DNA from: Treponema sp.
GTDB lineage: Bacteria > Spirochaetota > Spirochaetia > Treponematales > Treponemataceae
Direction of reading: 5' to 3'
Length of the DNA stretch: 7,129 nucleotides
Assembly (NCBI GenBank): GCA_024691105.1
Contig: JAILNY010000089.1
Coordinates: forward strand, 1-7,129
The translations under genes and the position numbers were made by a program. Below, piece after piece: positions 1 through 4,640 of the stretch. The number at the start of each line of letters is the position of its first letter. Positions within the stretch are counted from its first letter, which is position 1. The notes below the pieces were generated by a model. It had not been told where the DNA came from. It ran no database searches and saw only the letters and a list, made by a program, of their open reading frames with translations.

Positions 1-1
1 T

Positions 2-496
2 CAAAAAGGTGATTTATCTGTAAACGAAGTTTTCAAACTATTTAAATATGCTGTCTATGAAGAAACTATGACCAGAAGTTGTATGGATGCAGATTGGGAA
101 GAAGGACACAATACTGGTTCGTGTTTTTGGATTATGCCTGTAAGACAGGGTAAAGACAGTTCTGAAGGTTCTTGGGGATGTTTCTGTTGTTATGACGATG
201 AAATCTCTATTGATGAGGATGTTGTTTTCGGTTATTTATATCTTCCATTCCTTCGGCCATATTTTGACAAATCAATAAAATATACATGTAGATATGCTGA
301 TCCGGTAGAATTTGACTGGTATGGCTATAATCTTTATACATACGAAACTGTAAGAAAGATGTGTAAAGAAATGAAGTTAGTTGCTAAGGAGAGTTCTTTT
401 GGAGATTCTGATTTTTATGATAGTCTGGCAGATCGTCTTCTTTTAATGATGGAACGAAATCCTGATTGGGATTTTATTACTTTTGAAGGACCATAG
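2..496 (+). CDS. Hypothetical acidic protein, 5'-partial at window edge
   Basis: The reading frame is open from the first complete codon of the window, so the gene starts upstream. The internal ATG at 68 has no SD and lies inside good coding sequence, so it is probably not the start. At least 164 residues are visible. The protein is rich in Asp, Glu, Tyr, Trp and Cys, with a Cys cluster (WGCFCCYDDE) near the middle and a run of aromatic residues (FDWYGYNLYTY). No signal peptide or membrane segment is seen, so it is probably cytosolic. I do not recognise the family. It is followed after 17 nt by the next gene of the same operon. Its position with other small, unrelated proteins resembles immunity-gene arrays downstream of polymorphic toxins; that is inference from context only. 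Confidence 0.75.
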   Translation, partial: QKGDLSVNEVFKLFKYAVYEETMTRSCMDADWEEGHNTGSCFWIMPVRQGKDSSEGSWGCFCCYDDEISIDEDVVFGYLYLPFLRPYFDKSIKYTCRYADPVEFDWYGYNLYTYETVRKMCKEMKLVAKESSFGDSDFYDSLADRLLLMMERNPDWDFITFEGP

Positions 497-513
497 AATT
501 GGGAGAAACAAAA

Positions 514-927
514 ATGGATGAGAAAGAAACAGATAATATACAACCGCAAGAACAACAAGACTGGAAATGGTGCTTAGTCGGAAACATTGTTCAGGAACGG
601 GAATACGGCGAAAATCATGAGATTAAACAGGGAACAAAACATTTTTCACCCGGAACGAAAGTATATTGTGCACCAGGACACTGGGGTGACGGCTACGAAA
701 ATATTATAGTCATTGGAAAGCACAGAGGTAGCCCTAAATATTCCAAGCTTGTAATGCAACGAAAATTAATTGAAAACTTTCGCTGTCAAAAAGTTTTTAA
801 GCCTGTCATACTTAAGCTTATGAATCAAAATAATGACTTTTGGGATAATTCAGATAATTCAAGAGATTGGATTTTAAAAATGACAGAATGGTTAAATAAA
901 GAAAATGAAAATACTTGTAATTCCTGA
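514..927 (+). CDS. Small conserved hypothetical protein (VGNIV/GTKHF type), possible immunity-like protein
   Basis: A 137-aa soluble protein. The ATG at 514 is chosen over the TTG at 499 because GGGAG at 501-505 sits 8 nt before it. The core reads WCLVGNIVQEREYGENHEIK, then GTKHFSPGTKVYC, then HWGDGYENIIVIGKHR, and ends in a basic then acidic helical tail. From memory, proteins with this core occur widely as small orphan genes in bacterial accessory regions, often near toxin/immunity clusters, but no biochemical role is known to me. No membrane segment is seen. The gene sits 17 nt after the preceding stop and overlaps the following phosphoesterase gene by 23 nt in a different frame, so translation of the two is probably coupled. 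Confidence 0.85.
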   Translation: MDEKETDNIQPQEQQDWKWCLVGNIVQEREYGENHEIKQGTKHFSPGTKVYCAPGHWGDGYENIIVIGKHRGSPKYSKLVMQRKLIENFRCQKVFKPVILKLMNQNNDFWDNSDNSRDWILKMTEWLNKENENTCNS

Positions 928-1660
928 TATGCATGGTTCTCACGAATGGGAAGAATCAAAGAAAATTTCTAAAACTGAATATGACTATGCTGTTTTTCTT
1001 GGAGATTATTTTGATTCCTGGGAAAATAACTGGCCAGATCAGGGAGAAAATTTTAAAGCGGTATGTGATTTTGTTCGTGAAGATATTCAGCATAGAAAAT
1101 TATTATTGGGGAATCATGACTGGAGCTATTTAAGTAAAACTGTTCATGGAGCAGGAGTTTCCGGGCATCAAAACAATAAGGCTAAAGTTATCGAAAAGCT
1201 TTTAACAGAGAACCTGGATATATTAGATTTTGCATTTGAATGTGACGGCTATGTTTTTTCGCATGCAGGCTTTTCAAAAACATGGATACAGAGTGTTTTG
1301 AAAATGACCTGTGCGGATAACACTGAATGGTCAATTGATTTTATAAATTCACTCTGGCACAAAATATCACTTAATACGGAAGATGAAAAATTCAATTATA
1401 AATTTGAAGAGCTTTTGGACTGGCATGGATATATCAGCGCTTCCGGAAATGAAGTAACTCAGGGCCCGCTTTGGATTAGACCTGAAGCGCTCTTGAAAGA
1501 TTCGTATTATAAAGTTCAGGTTGTTGGTCATACAGAATTATGTTCAACAGATTATATTACACTTTCTGAGCATGGAATGAATGATGATGAAGCCAAAAAA
1601 ATTATTCTGGCAGATTCACCTAAGCATACATGCTTTGGAATTCTTGATACAAAAAAATAA
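905..1660 (+). CDS. Calcineurin-like metallophosphoesterase
   Basis: A 251-aa protein carrying the ordered metal-binding motifs of the calcineurin-like phosphoesterase superfamily. These are D8-M-H10 near the N terminus (VIPDMHG), GDYFD at 33-37, GNHDW at 69-73, SHAG at 119-122 and VVGHT at 206-210. These residues normally bind a di-metal centre that hydrolyses phosphomonoesters or phosphodiesters. The substrate cannot be told from sequence. It lies within the PPP-like/Ap4A-hydrolase-like sequence space, so protein phosphatase, dinucleotide or nucleic-acid 3'-end activity are all possible. There is no signal peptide, so it is cytosolic. The ATG lies inside the end of the previous gene (23-nt overlap) with no clear SD, which suggests translational coupling. 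All core motifs are intact, so it is probably active. A companion small gene follows after 12 nt. Confidence 0.93.
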   Translation: MKILVIPDMHGSHEWEESKKISKTEYDYAVFLGDYFDSWENNWPDQGENFKAVCDFVREDIQHRKLLLGNHDWSYLSKTVHGAGVSGHQNNKAKVIEKLLTENLDILDFAFECDGYVFSHAGFSKTWIQSVLKMTCADNTEWSIDFINSLWHKISLNTEDEKFNYKFEELLDWHGYISASGNEVTQGPLWIRPEALLKDSYYKVQVVGHTELCSTDYITLSEHGMNDDEAKKIILADSPKHTCFGILDTKK

Positions 1661-1672
1661 GGGGAAGAAACT

Positions 1673-2020
1673 ATGATTACTTTGCAAAATTATACTTCTG
1701 AAGAAATTGATTTATTATACTCTGTCGTAGAGGATGCTGTTAAAAATAAAAAGCCTGTCGATTTATTCAGCCTTCATGCAATTATTAAACCTGGAGATTT
1801 CTATTTACGTGGGAATGCGGCCAATGGTTATGTGTTCCAGTTTAATGGGCTTAAGTGGATTGAAGATGGCGAAATATATAACTGTTTAATTCAGCCGCAG
1901 ATTAGATTTAATGATGTTCTTCCAATCTGGGTTCCTGTCATAACATACAATGACAGAAATTACTCTAGTTCCGGCAGACTGTCTATGATAAAAAAAGAAA
2001 ACAGATATATTAAATGTTGA
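1673..2020 (+). CDS. Hypothetical 115-aa protein, last gene of the left operon
   Basis: The start is supported by GGGGAAG at 1661-1667, five nucleotides before the ATG, directly after the phosphoesterase stop. The N-terminal third is helical and acidic (TSEEIDLLYSVVEDAV). The rest looks like a beta-rich domain with aromatic strands (GDFYLRG, GYVFQFNGLKWIEDGEIYN, LPIWVPVITY). No signal peptide or membrane helix is seen. I do not recognise the family. Spacing says it is co-transcribed with the phosphoesterase and the two genes before it. A second SD-like AAGGAG follows 8 nt after its stop, but the gene that should follow is absent. Confidence 0.75.
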   Translation: MITLQNYTSEEIDLLYSVVEDAVKNKKPVDLFSLHAIIKPGDFYLRGNAANGYVFQFNGLKWIEDGEIYNCLIQPQIRFNDVLPIWVPVITYNDRNYSSSGRLSMIKKENRYIKC

Positions 2021-2028
2021 AAAGCGTT

Positions 2029-2034
2029 AAGGAG
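2029..2034 (+). promoter_or_regulatory. Orphan Shine-Dalgarno-like AAGGAG
   Basis: AAGGAG stands 8 nt after the stop of the fourth operon gene, as an SD would for a fifth gene. No ATG or GTG follows at a workable distance. The sequence instead enters the palindromic repeat at 2045. It may be the remnant of a deleted downstream gene, or chance. Confidence 0.4.
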
Positions 2035-2044
2035 CAGATTAATT

Positions 2045-2068
2045 AATTGCCGCAAGATTGCGACAATT
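2045..2068. repeat. 24-bp imperfect palindrome, copy 1
   Basis: The left arm is AATTGCCGCAA, the two-base centre is GA, and the right arm is TTGCGACAATT. The arms are complementary except for one pair, which is C/A on the + strand and therefore T/G (a wobble in RNA) on the - strand. The same sequence recurs at 3168 and 3496 in the same orientation. Copies 1 and 2 share a further TTGACAT on the right side. This copy separates the left operon from the structured-RNA locus and may act as a weak transcription terminator. Confidence 0.9.
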
Positions 2069-2097
2069 TTGACATTCAGCCAAATATAATATAAAAT
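2069..2097 (+). promoter_or_regulatory. Putative sigma70-type promoter of the structured RNA
   Basis: TTGACA at 2069-2074 and TAAAAT at 2092-2097 are separated by 17 nt. TATAAA at 2090-2095 and TATAAT at 2085-2090 are alternative -10 boxes with shorter spacers. Transcription would begin at about 2097-2104, just before the first helix of the predicted RNA. The -35 box is the right shoulder of repeat copy 1, immediately after the palindrome. Confidence 0.55.
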
Positions 2098-2099
2098 TG

Positions 2100-2372
2100 A
2101 AGTTATCAAGCAGTGTTTTGTGCAGGGGACTCTGCATAAACCTGACTGTTTACCTCAGCGTAATTCATACGCTGTTAGACACTCAGGGCTTGATTTTTAT
2201 GGAAGCAATGACAGCACCCACCTGTTTGCGGAGACGAGAGCAGCAGGTTTGTAACTATAATGTGCGTTTACCGTCTTTATAGTTTCTGCCGCTTCCTTTA
2301 GTTGACAAGCCAAGTTTATTTAAGCCCTGAGCCATTAGGAGTTCAGCACACTGAATAACTTGGCTTTTTTTT
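2100..2372 (+). ncRNA. Candidate structured non-coding RNA of about 270 nt, family unknown
   Basis: This stretch has no convincing gene but shows many nested helices. (a) The ends pair: AAGTTAT 2100-2106 with ATAACTT 2355-2361, and CAGTGT 2111-2116 with ACACTG 2348-2353. (b) Hairpin 2118-2139: TTGTGCAG with CTGCATAA. (c) Hairpin 2148-2180: GTTTA plus CAGCGTA with TACGCTG plus TAGAC. (d) Long-range stem CTCAGGGCTT 2182-2191 with AAGCCCTGAG 2322-2331. Nested inside (d) are (e) GGAAGC 2201-2206 with GCTTCC 2291-2296, (f) ACCTG 2220-2224 with CAGGT 2244-2248, and (g) AACTATAA 2253-2260 with TTATAGTT 2277-2284. A promoter precedes it and a terminator-like stem with a T run closes it. I found no SRP, tmRNA, RNase P or T-box signature sequence. 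The strand call rests on promoter and T run. The structure is by eye, without an energy calculation or homologues. Confidence 0.6.
2307..2372 (+). terminator. Terminator-like stem with T8 tract ending the structured RNA
   Basis: AAGCCAAGTT at 2307-2316 is perfectly complementary to AACTTGGCTT at 2357-2366, and a run of eight T (2365-2372) begins at the stem base. The loop is long (40 nt) but contains its own small hairpin, TTCAG 2342-2346 with CTGAA 2351-2355. The T run is present only for + strand transcription. The left arm lies inside the long-range stem 2182-2331 and the right arm competes with the end-pairing helix, so a pseudoknot or alternative folds are possible. Confidence 0.6.
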
Positions 2373-2859
2373 ATTTGCAGCCGCTGGACAGGTTGTACGA
2401 GATACTGGCAGCAATATGAAAGCTGGAGTTAAAAACTGGTATAATGGAACTTCAGGCGGTGGCAGAGGTGGCTCAGGTGGTGGTGGAAGCTCAGCTTATG
2501 ACAACCTTAATGCAACTGGTAAGAATTATACAAATACAAGTTATGACCAAAAGATTGTTGATCCTAAACAAGATTCTTATAAAGGTCAAGATTATTCAAC
2601 AGCTGATGCTCACAACAAAAAGTATGGCGAATCTATGCACTATGAAAAAAGTGCAAACGGCTCTATGGTTGCAACAAGAAAGCAAACTCTTGGCGAACAT
2701 CTGAAAACGCAAAAAGACGATGCATACCAGGAATCTCTCAAACGCTATAGAGATTATTTTGCACAAAAAAATAAAAATAATGCTGTAAAAGCAGTACAAA
2801 AAGATAAAAAAAAGTCTGATAAAATGCAACGAGCAGAAAGCAAAAAAAAGCTAAAATAA
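2359..2859 (+). pseudogene. 5'-truncated tail of a toxin-like or secreted protein (Gly-rich linker plus basic helical C terminus)
   Basis: The frame is open from 2359, just after an in-frame stop. The first ATG is at 2416 (a 147-aa product), but no SD precedes it. The codons before that ATG read AAAGQVVRDTGSN, which looks like protein continuing from upstream. A glycine/serine linker (GGGRGGSGGGGSS) follows, then a polar Asn/Tyr/Lys stretch (KYGESMHYEKSANGSMVATR), and finally a lysine-rich helical tail. The layout suggests the variable C-terminal end of a large repeat-type or polymorphic-toxin protein whose body has been lost. This is inference from composition; no catalytic motif is recognised. 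The junction with the T run of the upstream RNA locus marks where the remnant begins. If the ATG at 2416 is used, it could instead be a small intact gene. Confidence 0.5.
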
Positions 2860-2911
2860 AGTTTACTTTTTGACAATAAGATAGTAAATTTATTTTAGTG
2901 AGGAATAAGTT

Positions 2912-3169
2912 ATGCAAGTTACAAAGTGGGAGAGAACAGATTTATTACATTCTGATGGAAAAACGGAAGAAGATTTACTTAAGGAAGGTTGGGAACCTTT
3001 TGCAGCGGCAGACCGTACTATTTTATATCGCCGCCCTGTCGGATATATCGAAGTAGAAGAAAAGATAGTCAAGCATAATGGCGAAATTAAACCTGAACAA
3101 ATCATTACAAAAGAAGTTACTTTTAACCTGGATGAAATTTTCAAATCAAGAAAGAACGATTGTCAATAA
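2912..3169 (+). CDS. Hypothetical 85-aa protein
   Basis: The start is supported by GAGG at 2900-2903, eight nucleotides before the ATG. The protein begins with MQVTKWERTDLL, has a beta-rich middle (TILYRRPVGYIEVEEKIVKH) and an acidic/basic C terminus ending in KNDCQ. No signal peptide, membrane segment or known motif is recognised. The stop codon TAA (3167-3169) shares its last two bases with repeat copy 2. The gene converges with the antitoxin gene on the other strand and overlaps its end by 7 nt. Function unknown. Confidence 0.7.
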   Translation: MQVTKWERTDLLHSDGKTEEDLLKEGWEPFAAADRTILYRRPVGYIEVEEKIVKHNGEIKPEQIITKEVTFNLDEIFKSRKNDCQ

Positions 3170-3405
3170 TTGCCGCAAGGTTGCGACAATTTTGACATAT
3201 ATTCCATAAAGTCTTCTAATGGTTCATCAAAATCTGGAGACATATAGAATGAATCATTTTTCCAAACACCATATACAGATTTTTTTGCAGACAAATTATT
3301 TTCTTCAGAATATTTCAATTTTATCAAGCGGACAAAATCTATAATTTCACTAAGTGCAGCTTGAGGTAATGTTTCTATTTCTTTTTTTAGATCAGCATAC
3401 GACAT
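3163..3405 (-). CDS. DUF2281/VapB-like antitoxin, toxin partner absent
   Basis: An 80-aa protein. The N-terminal helix (LKKEIETLPQAALSEIIDFV) and the C-terminal motif FDEPLEDFMEYM match what I know of the DUF2281 antitoxin family. In that family the helical N terminus dimerises and binds DNA, and the acidic C-terminal segment neutralises a toxin, commonly a PIN-domain VapC nuclease. The toxin gene normally follows directly, often overlapping. Here the frame runs into repeat copy 2, which encodes the last residues (KLSQPCGNY), and then stops; no toxin is present. Start: AGGGTG at 3413-3418 lies 7 nt before the ATG, and a good promoter lies further upstream. It is therefore an orphan antitoxin with its own promoter, possibly protecting against a chromosomal toxin or simply a decayed pair. 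Confidence 0.85.
   Translation of the reverse strand: MSYADLKKEIETLPQAALSEIIDFVRLIKLKYSEENNLSAKKSVYGVWKNDSFYMSPDFDEPLEDFMEYMSKLSQPCGNY
3168..3191. repeat. 24-bp imperfect palindrome, copy 2 (inside coding sequence)
   Basis: It is identical to copy 1 except that the centre is GG instead of GA, and it shares the right-hand TTGACAT with copy 1. It overlaps two bases of the stop codon of the + strand gene and encodes most of the last nine residues of the antitoxin on the - strand. It therefore sits exactly at a convergent gene junction. Confidence 0.9.
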
Positions 3406-3427
3406 AATAAATCACCCTACAGATAAA

Positions 3428-3455
3428 ATTTTAAAACAATTTTATAAAATGTCAA
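3428..3455 (-). promoter_or_regulatory. Putative sigma70-type promoter of the orphan antitoxin
   Basis: On the - strand, TTGACA (3455-3450) and TAAAAT (3433-3428) are separated by 16 nt. Transcription would start near 3421, giving a short leader that contains the SD AGGGTG (3418-3413) before the ATG at 3405. Confidence 0.6.
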
Positions 3456-3495
3456 TATTATGTTCTATGATGGAAAAATTGAAATTAATTTAAAT

Positions 3496-3519
3496 AATTG
3501 CCGCAAGATTGCGACAATT
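3496..3519. repeat. 24-bp imperfect palindrome, copy 3
   Basis: Its 24 bases are identical to copy 1, but the right flank diverges after ACAATT. It lies 25 nt beyond the stop of the last gene of the - strand mobilization operon. In the - strand RNA it forms a hairpin with a G/U wobble instead of a mismatch, followed by an A/T-rich but interrupted U tract. This is consistent with a terminator for that operon. Confidence 0.9.
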
Positions 3520-3544
3520 AACGTCATACTGATGTGATATAGAA

Positions 3545-3769
3545 TCAAAAACAATCAAAATCAGGTTTATCATTCGATTCATCACATGGTTTTTCTTTCT
3601 CTAAGTACTTATTCAAGAAAATCATAAAATTATCTAACAATACTAAAAGCTCACTTGCTTCACGATACCGCTCATCTTTGATAGCAACATTAATTGTGTT
3701 GAGACAAGCATCTTTTAATGTTAGAATTAATTCATCAAACGTTTTTTCGTCTTTCCTTTCAATAGTCAT
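3545..3769 (-). CDS. Small helical hypothetical protein, last gene of the mobilization operon
   Basis: A 74-aa protein with a strong SD (AAGGAG, 8 nt before the ATG) in the 25-nt gap after the preceding gene, so it is very likely co-transcribed with the mobilization genes. It is predicted almost wholly helical (FDELILTLKDACLNTINVAI, then a helix-turn-helix-like REASELLVLLDNFMIFLNKY) and ends in a charged tail with CDESNDKPDFDCF. The two helices resemble a small TPR- or four-helix-type dimer, but no family is recognised. A role as a relaxosome or maintenance accessory is only suggested by position. Confidence 0.75.
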   Translation of the reverse strand: MTIERKDEKTFDELILTLKDACLNTINVAIKDERYREASELLVLLDNFMIFLNKYLEKEKPCDESNDKPDFDCF

Positions 3770-3794
3770 TAGTCTTACTCCTTATATAAATATT

Positions 3795-4640
3795 TTAATC
3801 CTGATAATGTGGATTTTTTTTCATGTCATTTATTTGAGCATCTATAGACTTTATACTCTCATCAGGATTCATATAAAAGGATTTATGCTTTTTTATATAA
3901 TCCCGTCGTAGTTCATTTATTTTAATGATTCCTGAATTAGATTCTATAAGCTCTTCCCTATATTTTTTCATTCCTCTCCTTTCTGAAAGTTGAAGTTCTT
4001 TTTGCGAAATTAGTTTATATACATGAGCATAAGACTTTTGAGATATAATTAATGTAGAAACAATCCCAAACAAAAAACATATAATTCCTGTAACAACAAA
4101 ATCAAAAACGGCTGCCCCAATATGAAAATTTTTAAGTTCATATATCTTTTGTTTATACGCCTTCTCAACGTTTGTTGTATTATCACATACAATAGCTGAA
4201 AACCTATGTAAATTTGATTCAATAGTTTTTATAGCATTATTTATCCCAGAAAATAATTGTCCTGATTTTGCAGTAATAACTTTTTCTGTCTTGTTATCTA
4301 TCGAACCCTTCATCTCCTTGATTTCGTTCATTGTTTTTTTCAAGAAGATTTGTTCGCTCTGGAATTCTTTGGCGATATTCTGTTTCAACAATCGTTGACT
4401 TTCCAGGCTTTGGCTTAAAAATTCTTCCTGAGTCTGATGAAGTTTTACAAGCTGAATGTTGAGAGTTTGTTGTATGGCTGCTGGCAAGGTATTGTTCAAA
4501 TCCGGTATTGAAATCAATGACTTTTGAATCGACTCTTGAGTCTCTTGAATCTGCTGCATTTTGTCGTGAATTTGAATTAATTGCTCCAACAACACCTCTG
4601 CTGCTGGTAACTCTATTTGCGCATTTGTTTGTAAGTCCAT
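3795..4640 (-). CDS. Coiled-coil membrane protein overlapping the relaxase gene (MobB-like position)
   Basis: A 281-aa protein. Residues 1-115 are Gln/Glu-rich and helical, typical of a coiled coil (QIHDKMQQIQETQESIQKS). One hydrophobic membrane segment lies at about 176-199 (AAVFDFVVTGIICFLFGIVS), and a basic helical tail follows. The start is fixed by a perfect AAGGAGG SD at 4656-4650, nine nt before the ATG, embedded in relaxase codons. The first 347 nt overlap the relaxase gene in another frame. In RSF1010 the membrane protein MobB, and in ColE1 the Mbe accessory proteins, are likewise encoded in other frames within the relaxase gene. By analogy this protein may tether the relaxosome to the membrane or coupling protein. 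Sequence homology to MobB is not claimed. Confidence 0.85.
   Translation of the reverse strand: MDLQTNAQIELPAAEVLLEQLIQIHDKMQQIQETQESIQKSLISIPDLNNTLPAAIQQTLNIQLVKLHQTQEEFLSQSLESQRLLKQNIAKEFQSEQIFLKKTMNEIKEMKGSIDNKTEKVITAKSGQLFSGINNAIKTIESNLHRFSAIVCDNTTNVEKAYKQKIYELKNFHIGAAVFDFVVTGIICFLFGIVSTLIISQKSYAHVYKLISQKELQLSERRGMKKYREELIESNSGIIKINELRRDYIKKHKSFYMNPDESIKSIDAQINDMKKNPHYQD

Noticed and set aside
2108..2134. In-frame CFVQGTL resembling the first residues of Hint/pretoxin domains
   Set aside because: Only about seven residues match; the rest of the frame shows no Hint motifs and stops soon. The bases form the first hairpin of the RNA, so the match is probably chance.
2148..2180. Possible integron attC site: GTTAGAC at 2174-2180 beside a hairpin
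   Set aside because: GTTAGAC fits the GTTRRRY core, but the opposing core would need RYYYAAC and reads GTTTACC. No second core site or cassette boundary is seen, so the hairpin is better explained as part of the structured RNA.
2145..2215. SRP-RNA-like words (CTGTTTACC, GGAAGCA)
   Set aside because: The conserved helix-8 sequence and its symmetric loop are absent and the spacing is wrong for SRP RNA.
2182..2331. 10-bp inverted repeats as ends of a small transposon (MITE)
   Set aside because: No target-site duplication flanks the arms (GACA versus CCAT), and the enclosed sequence forms nested hairpins instead.
2257..2337. 26-codon minus-strand frame starting MAQGLNKLG
   Set aside because: There is no SD before its ATG, it lies wholly within the base-paired region, and its residues follow the stems. 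Coding is not supported.
2596..2829. Minus-strand 77-aa hydrophobic open frame and the + frame at 2444
   Set aside because: Both are shadows of the lysine/asparagine-rich frame of the remnant gene. The hydrophobicity arises from antisense reading of Lys codons.
2863..2896. TTGACA (2870-2875) with TATTTT, or a weak hairpin GTTTACT/AGTAAAT, as promoter or terminator before the gene at 2912
   Set aside because: The 15-nt spacer and weak -10 would start the transcript inside the SD. The hairpin is short and A/T-only with a long loop. Neither is strong enough to annotate.
3798..3806. ATCCTG words as MOBP nic sites (also near 458, 3863 and 5941)
   Set aside because: All lie within coding sequence, without adjacent inverted repeats of an oriT. 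The hexamer is expected by chance at this frequency.
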